Assembly (NCBI GenBank): GCA_964368425.1
Contig: CAYJAP010000005.1
Location: forward strand, 1 to 32,265
DNA length: 32,265 bases
Direction of reading: 5' to 3'
Source of the DNA: CAYJAP01 sp964368425
Lineage (GTDB): Bacteria > Bacillota > Clostridia > Christensenellales > UBA1242
Made by a program: the position numbers and the translations under genes. Positions 15,279-22,767 of the stretch are shown in pieces (within the stretch, counting starts at the first letter, position 1; each line of letters begins with the position of its first letter). The notes under the pieces are model-generated. The model was given only the letters and a program-made list of their open reading frames with translations, was not told the DNA's origin and searched no databases.

Positions 15279-16757
15279 TTAGGCGGCGTTTTGGATTATA
15301 ACTTTTCCCTCTGTCCACGAGTTAAAGAAACTAGCTAGCTCTCTTCGGCAAGTCTTTTCGAAAATTCCTATCATATGAGAAGGTGCTACATTTTTGAATT
15401 TGTATTCGTTGAAATATGATTGCAGAGAGGCAATGAATTTTGTATTGCCCACCAAGTCTCGCAAATCACTAAAGAACAGGCAGCCCTTAACATACGTCAT
15501 ATACACGTACTCTGTTTCAGTGTTGTACTGATCTATAGCTCGATTCATGGACGTATCCACCGGTCCAATAACTTCCTCATATAAGTCTATAAAGTTAATG
15601 AAACTGTTGGTAGAGCTTTTTATAGCATCAGGTAGAGATATTCCGTACTGTGGATTGTTTTCGTAGAAAAGTAATGTTGAGAATTCTGTTAATCCTTCAT
15701 CTAACCAAGGATGTCTGAACGCATCACTACCAACCAGCTGGTACCACCATTGGTGTGCTATTTCATGTACAATTACATTGATGTAATCAGACTGCTTTGT
15801 AACGGCGTCACTGATATACACGAGGTTAGGATACTCCATTCCGCCATGTACAAAGTTAGTTTTCACAACACTAAGAGTAGAGTATGGATATTCTCCAAAC
15901 AGCTCGGTAAAAGTTTCTAAAGCAAGCTTTGCAGTCTCCAAACTATAGTCTGCAGTTTCGTCATCGTAGTAGTAATACATAACTTTAGTTTTTCCCGATG
16001 TAGTGTCTAACACTTCAAACTTGTCAGACAACACACATGCAAAGTCTCTCACGGCTAGTGCTTTTACTGAGTAAATCCGGTTTTCCCCATCAGTTTTTTC
16101 AGAGAGAATTTCTCCGGTAGAAGCTAGTACGAAATTGCTTGGCGCGGTTATCGTAACGTTATAATTTGCCATATCACTGTAGAAAGGATCACCGTTAGAG
16201 TTATAAGGGTTGCACACAAACTGTCCGTTTTCGTAAACGGCTAATACGGGATAGAAGTTGCCTAAGTTGAGAGCGTTCTCACCATATCCAAAACGGTGAT
16301 TGATGTTTGGAACGGTGATTGAGAAAGCTATCTCTATGGTAATACTTTTATTGTTAGCTAACTTTTTAGGGAGGTTGACCACTAAGATGTTGTTATCGTC
16401 GCCTTCGTATACAGCTTCCACAGCTGTCTTTCCGATTTTCAATGAGGTAATGATTATTCCCCCGTAACTTTCCCCGTTAGGATAAGCCTTCTTAGTGTGC
16501 AAGTTGCCCACTGGAGAGTGGGTTACTCCTTCGGCAAAAGCGTTAGGATATAGATGCAAATGTAGCTGAGTTAACTCATCACCCGTGCGATTGGTATATT
16601 CAATTCTTTCTACACCATCTACACGAGTTTCGTCTTGCACCACGATTTCGATGTCATATACGTTGAGTTTTTTCGCTTCTTTATCTAAATTAATGCCCTT
16701 AGAGCACCCTGCAAATAGTATGACCGAAGAGAAAAGAATCAATAAAAATTTCTTCAT
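15279..16757 (-). CDS. M1-family metallopeptidase lipoprotein
   Basis: This 492-residue protein has a lipoprotein signal (lipobox LFAGC, Cys18) and a gluzincin peptidase domain. The zinc motif is HEIAHQWW (331-338) and the second glutamate is in WLDEGLTEF (Glu354), giving HExxH-X18-E. GGMEYP (305-310) occupies the position of the GxMEN substrate motif of aminopeptidase N. The N-terminal part is beta-rich, as in M1 enzymes, but the large C-terminal helical domain of aminopeptidase N is missing. It should be anchored on the outer face of the membrane and trim peptides. AGGACAGG precedes the ATG. Confidence 0.88.
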   Translation of the reverse strand: MKKFLLILFSSVILFAGCSKGINLDKEAKKLNVYDIEIVVQDETRVDGVERIEYTNRTGDELTQLHLHLYPNAFAEGVTHSPVGNLHTKKAYPNGESYGGIIITSLKIGKTAVEAVYEGDDNNILVVNLPKKLANNKSITIEIAFSITVPNINHRFGYGENALNLGNFYPVLAVYENGQFVCNPYNSNGDPFYSDMANYNVTITAPSNFVLASTGEILSEKTDGENRIYSVKALAVRDFACVLSDKFEVLDTTSGKTKVMYYYYDDETADYSLETAKLALETFTELFGEYPYSTLSVVKTNFVHGGMEYPNLVYISDAVTKQSDYINVIVHEIAHQWWYQLVGSDAFRHPWLDEGLTEFSTLLFYENNPQYGISLPDAIKSSTNSFINFIDLYEEVIGPVDTSMNRAIDQYNTETEYVYMTYVKGCLFFSDLRDLVGNTKFIASLQSYFNEYKFKNVAPSHMIGIFEKTCRRELASFFNSWTEGKVIIQNAA

Positions 16758-16889
16758 AAACCTGTCCTTTTTTTCAATATTCTATGTCTGTGAAGTGTAG
16801 ATATATGACAGATAAAAGAAAAATAGCGAAAACTATACTCTTTTTAATAAAAAACATTTTTTTGGAAAAATTAAATATGTGGAGGAGTA

Positions 16890-17963
16890 ATGAAGAAAAT
16901 TGTACTAGCATGCGTGATTTTATTTTCAGTGGTTGTAATGGGAGCCTGTTCTAACACAGACACATATCTGAACAGCCAGTTTTTTAACACGCCACCTTCT
17001 ACCGTGATAACCATTGATCAAGAGAACAGCTTAACAGATATGTCCTTGCTTGCAGAAAAAATATCGCCAGCTATAGTGGGGGTATCTTGTGTGATAAGTG
17101 GAATAGAACATATCGGGTCGGGCGTATGTGTTGCGAGTGGAGGATACGTACTAACAAATCAACACGTCATAAACGGAGGTAAGAACATCACGTTATATCT
17201 CCACGATGGTAGTACTGCTTCTGCAAAACTGTTATGGCAAGACTCTAGCTTGGACATAGCCATCTTAAAATCGTCAACGAGCCTACCGTATTTATCTATG
17301 GGCAACACAGACTACTGTAAGGTTGGACAGGATATTCTGGCGGTGGGAACCCCTATAAACCTGCAATTTAACCACACATTCACAAGAGGGATAATAAGTG
17401 CCCTGAATAGAACTCTGCTGGTGTCTACAGGGGCGGGGAGCACTTACATGCAAAATTTAATACAGCATGATGCGAGTATAAATCCGGGTAATTCGGGCGG
17501 TCCTTTGGTTAATTCTTACGGAGAAGTTATAGGGATAAATACGCTCAAAATATCCGATGGTGAGGGGTTAGGTTTTGCGATACCGACTAAAAGTTTCAAG
17601 AGTATAGTGGAAAGTATCACGGGCACACAACTCTCGTCGTACGTCGCTCCTTACAGTGGAATATTTGCCTATGACGCACTAATCGCGAGTTATTACGACA
17701 AAACAGATATAAACGAAGGTGTGTATATAATAGATGTGGCAGAGGGTAGTCCAGCACAGTTAGTGGGAATTCAGCAGGGAGATGTCATCGTGCAGGCTGA
17801 TAATGAGAGAATAAATAACATGCTTGATTTACGAGATATTATGTTTAGGAAGCATCCCGGAGATATCTTTGAAGTGCTGCATATAAGAAATGGTAAACAA
17901 CATAAAAGCTCAATACAACTTGTTGCACATCCCACGAACAACATAATGTTTGAAACAACATAA
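16890..17963 (+). CDS. HtrA/DegP-like trypsin-PDZ serine protease lipoprotein
   Basis: This 357-residue protein has a lipoprotein signal (lipobox VMGAC, Cys20), a trypsin-like domain and one C-terminal PDZ domain (about 255-346). The catalytic triad is complete: His92 in LTNQHVI, Asp122 in DSSLDIAIL and Ser202 in NPGNSGGPL. Proteins of this family handle misfolded exported proteins at the membrane. Most Firmicutes HtrA proteins are anchored by a transmembrane helix, so the lipid anchor is a variation. GGAGG lies upstream of the ATG. It is divergent from the M1 peptidase lipoprotein gene. Confidence 0.92.
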   Translation: MKKIVLACVILFSVVVMGACSNTDTYLNSQFFNTPPSTVITIDQENSLTDMSLLAEKISPAIVGVSCVISGIEHIGSGVCVASGGYVLTNQHVINGGKNITLYLHDGSTASAKLLWQDSSLDIAILKSSTSLPYLSMGNTDYCKVGQDILAVGTPINLQFNHTFTRGIISALNRTLLVSTGAGSTYMQNLIQHDASINPGNSGGPLVNSYGEVIGINTLKISDGEGLGFAIPTKSFKSIVESITGTQLSSYVAPYSGIFAYDALIASYYDKTDINEGVYIIDVAEGSPAQLVGIQQGDVIVQADNERINNMLDLRDIMFRKHPGDIFEVLHIRNGKQHKSSIQLVAHPTNNIMFETT

Positions 17964-17964
17964 T

Positions 17965-17989
17965 AGAAAGAGAACGCTTCTTTCTTTTT
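17965..17989 (+). terminator. Intrinsic terminator after the HtrA-like gene
   Basis: The 7-bp stem AGAAAGA / TCTTTCT has a loop of 7 bases and is followed by TTTTTA. It starts two bases after the stop codon. Confidence 0.7.
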
Positions 17990-18052
17990 ATGATATTTTG
18001 CAAAATTTGCACAACAACATCTTTACTAGGTAATGATTTGCTTTTAATATCG

Positions 18053-18081
18053 TTGATTTTTACTTTTCCATAATATATACT
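18053..18081 (+). promoter_or_regulatory. Promoter of the CPBP-rlmH-tadA-glmU-like-pth operon
   Basis: TTGATT (18053-18058) and TATACT (18076-18081) are separated by 17 bases. No terminator is visible between here and 22622, and the genes are nearly gapless. Confidence 0.65.
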
Positions 18082-18141
18082 ATATAAGTACTTTATGTGT
18101 ATAGAGTATGTTATGCATAATATTTGGAGAAGGAAACTGTA

Positions 18142-19188
18142 ATGTTTAAGACAAAAAAAGAACCCAAAATATATGAAAGAGATAATTACAATGTATTGGA
18201 CTCCAGTAAAGTTTTTCTACTTGTCCTCGTTGTACCTCTGTTGGCGGCATTCTGCTACATACTAATTATCAGTGTGCTAGCATCATTATCGGGTAGTTCT
18301 TTACTAGAGGTGGAGAACTCGTGGTTATACATAATGGGCTCGATACTTATAACTCATGCCAGCTATATCGGTATTTATTTTTGGTATAATAAACGAAAGA
18401 AAATTAATTATGTTGTAGCAAGTAATATCAAAAAAGATATTAATTGGTGGGCAATTTTAGTGACAGTTGCGATGTCGTTGACTGCTATATTCTTTATTTC
18501 TCCTATAATCAATTTAATCAACTATGGACTTTCTAATATTGGTTACAATCCAGACGGGTCTTTGCCTATTGACATCAACTCACCAGGCAATTTTATCTCA
18601 GGAATTATCTTCATTGCACTGATTCCAGCGGTGGCGGAAGAACTGATTATGAGAGGAGTAATTGCACGTGGACTTCAATCAAAATGGAAACCATGGACAG
18701 CGATTATATTATCGGCGTTGTTCTTTATGTTGGTGCACGGCAGTTTACAACAGACGGTGTTTCAGTTTATCTTGGGAGTCGTATTAGCTTTCGTAGCTTA
18801 TAAGGGAATGAATATTATATACCCTATAGTATTACACTTCATTAACAATCTAACAGTTATTGTATTTGCTTACGTTGCTAGCGGTCAGGAGGCTTCTCCT
18901 GTAACCTATGTTAAGGCGATGGATTATATATCTCCTATGCTGTACTTTATAGCAGGTTTAGGAATATTGGTAGGACTAGGTTTCTTATTTAGTTATATAA
19001 TGAAACAAGACAAGGGATTGATTAAAGAATCTATAAAAACTAAACAGTCACAAGCCAAAACAGACAGCGCTATAGGAGAAACATCGAAGGGTGCTCTAAC
19101 AAAAAATGAAAAGCTGATTTTCTATCTTGCAATGGGTATTGGGGCTGTGCTTTGGATTGTAAATACACTAATTACGTTTCTAAAATAA
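18142..19188 (+). CDS. CPBP-family (Rce1-like) intramembrane protease, first copy
   Basis: This 348-residue membrane protein has about eight hydrophobic segments. The ABI/CPBP motifs are present: EELIMR (Glu166-Glu167, Arg171), the second-motif His in FFMLVHG (His199) and HFINN (His232, Asn236). The family is glutamate-type intramembrane proteases related to CAAX prenyl endopeptidases. In Firmicutes members are often linked to bacteriocin self-immunity or exported-peptide processing, but no bacteriocin gene is seen here. I chose the ATG at 18142 because GGAGAAGG sits about 8 bases upstream. The in-frame TTG at 18124 overlaps that site. Confidence 0.85.
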   Translation: MFKTKKEPKIYERDNYNVLDSSKVFLLVLVVPLLAAFCYILIISVLASLSGSSLLEVENSWLYIMGSILITHASYIGIYFWYNKRKKINYVVASNIKKDINWWAILVTVAMSLTAIFFISPIINLINYGLSNIGYNPDGSLPIDINSPGNFISGIIFIALIPAVAEELIMRGVIARGLQSKWKPWTAIILSALFFMLVHGSLQQTVFQFILGVVLAFVAYKGMNIIYPIVLHFINNLTVIVFAYVASGQEASPVTYVKAMDYISPMLYFIAGLGILVGLGFLFSYIMKQDKGLIKESIKTKQSQAKTDSAIGETSKGALTKNEKLIFYLAMGIGAVLWIVNTLITFLK

Positions 19189-19198
19189 AGGAGAGAAG

Positions 19199-20338
19199 AT
19201 GGACATCATACGGGAAAAGAAAAAAATATTTTACACTTATTTGATATATTTTTCTTGCATGTTATTATTCTGCATTGTAAAGATATTACATTCTTTTGGT
19301 GTTTTTTCAAAGATGGATCCTCAGGTTTACAGTGTGTTATACTCATTGTTTTTGCAGTTAATACTAATGTTGGTGTTACCCCTTATACTGTACCACTTGT
19401 TAGTACGTAAAGATAAACCGAGAGAAAAAGGTTATACTCGGAGAGAGTTGGGTTTAAATAAGGTGAGTTATAAAATCGTTTTAATAAGTATTGCGATAGG
19501 TTTTATAATATATTTTATAAACATAGCAATATCCACACTTTTTTCTGGACTACTAGGGTTTATGGGATATAAAAATCCGTTTGTATCATCTGGCTCGGGA
19601 GATTATTCCATAGGTACGTTCTTTATCCAGTTGTTTATTACGGCCGTATTACCTGGTGTTTGTGAAGAGTTCTTGCATAGAGGCATGTTGATTCATGGTA
19701 CGAAGAAGGGCGGATACAAAAAGGCTATATTGATATCTTCTCTGTTGTTTGGATTAATCCACTTTAACATTAATCAGTTTTTCTTTGCTGTATTGTTAGG
19801 GGTGCTGCTAGGCTTTATTGTAGTAGTTTGCAAAAGTATACTTCCGGCGATGATTATACACTTTATGAACAACGGTATAATTTTATACTTAACATTCGCC
19901 CGATATAATAATTGGCCATTACATAATTTTGAGACGGTAATAAATTCCTTCTTAAACGGAAATAGTTGGTTTATGATCTTCGTAGTATGCTTCTTAATAA
20001 TCGCTTTCTTAATTTTCATGCTGGTACTATTAGTTATGCAAATGTTCAAAATAACAACACTTAACAAAGTTCAAAAGACTCTGTCGGAAGCGTTCGAGGG
20101 GGACTACGAAAAAGATTTACTTTTCAAAAGTCAAAAAAGTCGTGCATGGCGTGAAGTGTTGGAACACAGCGGATCTTTAAATCTACAGTATGAAGAAATG
20201 AAAAGTCCGGTGGATTTTATGTTGCCGCCGCAAAAATCAATTGTCAAAACCAATACAAGAGTAAACTTGTTTTTATATTCGAGTATTATTTTAGGATTCC
20301 TAATAACGCTGTTCACGTTCATTTGGGGAATGGTGTAG
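19199..20338 (+). CDS. CPBP-family (Rce1-like) intramembrane protease, second copy
   Basis: This 379-residue relative of the preceding gene starts 10 bp after it. It has the same motif set: CEEFLHR (Glu156-Glu157, Arg161), LIHFN (His188) and HFMNN (His221, Asn225). Sequence outside these motifs is clearly different, so this is an old tandem pair and not a recent duplication. A cytoplasmic-looking stretch of about 80 residues lies between the protease core and a final membrane helix. The substrate is unknown. GGAGAGAAG precedes the ATG. Confidence 0.85.
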   Translation: MDIIREKKKIFYTYLIYFSCMLLFCIVKILHSFGVFSKMDPQVYSVLYSLFLQLILMLVLPLILYHLLVRKDKPREKGYTRRELGLNKVSYKIVLISIAIGFIIYFINIAISTLFSGLLGFMGYKNPFVSSGSGDYSIGTFFIQLFITAVLPGVCEEFLHRGMLIHGTKKGGYKKAILISSLLFGLIHFNINQFFFAVLLGVLLGFIVVVCKSILPAMIIHFMNNGIILYLTFARYNNWPLHNFETVINSFLNGNSWFMIFVVCFLIIAFLIFMLVLLVMQMFKITTLNKVQKTLSEAFEGDYEKDLLFKSQKSRAWREVLEHSGSLNLQYEEMKSPVDFMLPPQKSIVKTNTRVNLFLYSSIILGFLITLFTFIWGMV

Positions 20339-20339
20339 T

Positions 20340-20801
20340 ATGAAAATCAATATTTTGTGTGTCGGTACGCTAAAGGAGAAATATCTTCAGGAGGCTTGTA
20401 GCGAGTATCTGAAAAGGTTACAGAAATATGCGGTCGTAAATGTAGTAGAGGTAAAGGAAGAGAAGCTCTCGTCATCTATCACTATGAGTAAAAAGATAGA
20501 CGCAGAATCACAACGGTTAGCGAAACTCTGTGAAGGACAAGTGTTTCTACTTGCAATAAAGGGCAAGCAATTTTCTAGCGAAGAATTTGCGGGCAATATA
20601 AAAAAGATGAGTATGCGTGGCGAGACCTTAACTTTCATTATAGGTGGCAGTGACGGGGTAGCTGCAGAGTTGGAAAAGAACGCGGACGTGGTATTGAGTT
20701 TCTCAGCATTTACTTTCCCGCATCAGCTAATGAGAGTGATATTGCTGGAACAGATTTACCGAGCAGTCACTATCAATAATAACATAACTTATCACAAGTG
20801 A
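20340..20801 (+). CDS. rlmH: 23S rRNA pseudouridine-1915 N3-methyltransferase RlmH
   Basis: This 153-residue SPOUT methyltransferase matches the usual RlmH length. It has GGSDG (102-106), which forms part of the AdoMet-binding knot, and the conserved C-terminal region FPHQLMRVILLEQIYRA ending in YHK. The enzyme methylates pseudouridine 1915 in helix 69 of 23S rRNA late in ribosome assembly. The start codon is one base after the stop of the second CPBP gene. Confidence 0.95.
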   Translation: MKINILCVGTLKEKYLQEACSEYLKRLQKYAVVNVVEVKEEKLSSSITMSKKIDAESQRLAKLCEGQVFLLAIKGKQFSSEEFAGNIKKMSMRGETLTFIIGGSDGVAAELEKNADVVLSFSAFTFPHQLMRVILLEQIYRAVTINNNITYHK

Positions 20802-20807
20802 GGATAG

Positions 20808-21254
20808 ATGGATAACAGGTTCATGGACATTGCTGTAGAGCTGGCTAAAAAAGCTGGTAAAAGAGGAGATGTTCCCGTAGGAGCGGTTATAGTACGCGAC
20901 GGGAAAGTGTTGTCATGTGCGTACAATAAAAAGAATGCGAAGAAAAATGCTATATATCATGCCGAGATAATTGCTATCGAAAAAGCCTGTAAAAAAGTTC
21001 GAGATTTTAGACTAACAGATTGTGACATATATGTCACAAAAGAACCATGCTTGATGTGTCTGGGAGCTATTCTCAGTGCTAGGATGAGACGAATAATATT
21101 TGGGGCAGAAGACAAAAAATACAGCAATATTGGACTAATAGATATAAAGTTTAATCATTCTTGTGATATAATAAATGCGAAACGCAAGGATTGTGCTGAT
21201 TTATTAACCGAGTTCTTTGTAGGTAAAAGGAGGAGAGATGGAGACCGTTGTTGA
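20808..21254 (+). CDS. tadA: tRNA-specific adenosine-34 deaminase TadA
   Basis: This 148-residue deaminase has the zinc site HAE (51-53) and PCLMC (80-84), and DVPVGAVIV near the start. These features and the length are typical of TadA, which converts A34 to inosine in tRNA-Arg(ACG). GAGG precedes the ATG 6 bp after rlmH. The 3' end overlaps the next gene by 17 bp. A perfect 20-bp palindrome lies inside the coding sequence (see separate entry). Confidence 0.93.
   Translation: MDNRFMDIAVELAKKAGKRGDVPVGAVIVRDGKVLSCAYNKKNAKKNAIYHAEIIAIEKACKKVRDFRLTDCDIYVTKEPCLMCLGAILSARMRRIIFGAEDKKYSNIGLIDIKFNHSCDIINAKRKDCADLLTEFFVGKRRRDGDRC
21020..21039. repeat. Perfect 20-bp palindrome inside tadA
   Basis: TTGTGACATATATGTCACAA is self-complementary throughout and contains the CRP/FNR-type pattern TGTGA-N6-TCACA. 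It encodes DCDIYVTK of TadA, so it may be a by-product of coding sequence. Confidence 0.5.
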
Positions 21255-22083
21255 AGTGGAAAAAGTTGCTGTTAAAAAAGATGTCGATGTACATGTAATT
21301 ATACTAAACATCGACAACGATAGCTTAGTAACCACCGTTCCTTCTTACGAGCGTAACATATTGGGTAAGCCCATGAATAAGTGGGTGGCGGATGCGGTTT
21401 CCAAATATCATACTACAATGGTGGAATGTAATAAAGAAAACGATATTATATCCACGATCATCCCCCACTTAATTAATAGCAAATATACTGCTGTGTTATA
21501 CTGTGACACGCCACTGCTTACTGCTCACTCTTTTGAAGAGGTGTTGGAATATGTGTTGATAAAAGATATTCAGGTTTGTAAGCTGGAAAGGGGATATGTT
21601 TTCTACACCGATTATTTACTACACGCACAGAAAATATACACTCCGCAAACGTACACATTCAATTCACAGGATTTCTTTGCGGTTACTAGTCCAGCCGCGT
21701 TGATGCAGGCGATAGAGACTCTGCGTATGCGAATATTACATTTTCACCTCGCTGGAGGAGTGATGTTTGCAGACATGAATAGTGTAACTATTGAACCGAA
21801 AGTTAGAATAGGAAAGGGTGTCGTAATCTCACAAAACAATGTTATTACAGGAGAATCAATAATCTCGGACAATGTGGTTTTACAGCCTAATAATGTGTTA
21901 GAAAATGCTATAATATTTGACAGGGCGTATATCAGTGGGAGTACGATCAGAAACAGTATAGTTATGGAAGATGCTGTTGTAATGCCCTACTGTAATATAG
22001 TTAATTCGTCGATTGTGGGGAAAAATGAAGAGATCAAAAGTTTTAGCAATTTAAATAATTACCAAGGAAAAGACAGGGAGTAG
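21238..22083 (+). CDS. Degenerate, truncated GlmU homologue
   Basis: This 281-residue protein aligns with GlmU from its start (residues 18-48) but has LNIDNDSLVTT where GlmU has the nucleotide-binding LAAGKGTRMKS. GKPMNKWV, VLYCDTPLLT (87-96) and the linker RMRILHFHLAGGVMF (163-177) still follow the GlmU pattern. About five to six left-handed beta-helix hexapeptide turns follow (about 180-262), and the protein then stops where GlmU would continue into its acetyltransferase active site. Neither GlmU reaction (GlcN-1-P acetylation or UDP-GlcNAc formation) looks possible. AGGAGGAGAG gives a strong ribosome binding site, and the reading frame is intact between tadA and pth, so it is probably expressed. 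Confidence 0.75.
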   Translation: METVVEVEKVAVKKDVDVHVIILNIDNDSLVTTVPSYERNILGKPMNKWVADAVSKYHTTMVECNKENDIISTIIPHLINSKYTAVLYCDTPLLTAHSFEEVLEYVLIKDIQVCKLERGYVFYTDYLLHAQKIYTPQTYTFNSQDFFAVTSPAALMQAIETLRMRILHFHLAGGVMFADMNSVTIEPKVRIGKGVVISQNNVITGESIISDNVVLQPNNVLENAIIFDRAYISGSTIRNSIVMEDAVVMPYCNIVNSSIVGKNEEIKSFSNLNNYQGKDRE

Positions 22084-22085
22084 GA

Positions 22086-22622
22086 ATGAAAGTTATTGTT
22101 GGTTTGGGAAACGTTGGTGGAAACTACAAGAAAACATACCATAATGTTGGGTTTAACATGGTGGACGCTTTTGCTAAGCATTACAAGTTAGAGTTTAGTA
22201 AAAAGAAGTTTTTCGGAGTGGTGGCAGAAGGATCTGTTAACGGAGAAAAGGTGATATTATTAAAGCCTACTACTTTTATGAATAACAGTGGTAAAAGTGT
22301 TTTTGAGGTTTCAAAGAAATTAAAGATTGCATCTCGTGACATTCTGATAGTGTTTGACGATATAGATTTACCGGCGGGAGAAATTAGATACAGAGAGAAC
22401 GGTAGTGGTGGTACTCATAACGGTATGCGAGATATCATACAGAAGATGAACACACAAGAGATTCCGAGACTACGCATTGGTATCGGTCCAAAAGAAAGAG
22501 AAGACCTAGCGGATTATGTATTGAGTAACATGAACACAGAGAACGCTGAAAAGATAAATGGTGTGACAGATAAAGCGATAAAAAGCATGGAGAGTTTTAT
22601 TCTGGGAGAGCTCTCTAAATAA
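22086..22622 (+). CDS. pth: Peptidyl-tRNA hydrolase
   Basis: This 178-residue protein has the Pth motifs in order: GLGNVGGNY at the N-terminus, HNVGF with the catalytic His19, KPTTFMNNSG, FDDIDLPAG and GSGGTHNGMRDII. It releases peptides from prematurely dissociated peptidyl-tRNA. The first motif has Val where GLGNPG is usual, and the GGHNG motif reads GGTHNG, but the His-Asn-Gly core is intact. It starts 2 bp after the GlmU-like gene with GGGAG upstream and closes the operon. No terminator is obvious behind it. Confidence 0.95.
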   Translation: MKVIVGLGNVGGNYKKTYHNVGFNMVDAFAKHYKLEFSKKKFFGVVAEGSVNGEKVILLKPTTFMNNSGKSVFEVSKKLKIASRDILIVFDDIDLPAGEIRYRENGSGGTHNGMRDIIQKMNTQEIPRLRIGIGPKEREDLADYVLSNMNTENAEKINGVTDKAIKSMESFILGELSK

Positions 22623-22705
22623 AATAATTCTGAATATCTGATTATGTACAGGTCTATTAGGGGTAAATATAGTCTATACTTAGATAAAAAAAGAATTGTA
22701 TTTGC

Positions 22706-22734
22706 TTGATAAATCAGTCGTAATCTAGTAAAAT
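22706..22734 (+). promoter_or_regulatory. Promoter of the foldase gene
   Basis: TTGATA (22706-22711) and TAAAAT (22729-22734) have a 17-base spacer, about 33 bp upstream of the chosen TTG start. Confidence 0.7.
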
Positions 22735-22767
22735 GTAAAAGTGATTACACTTGCGAGGGGAACAAAT

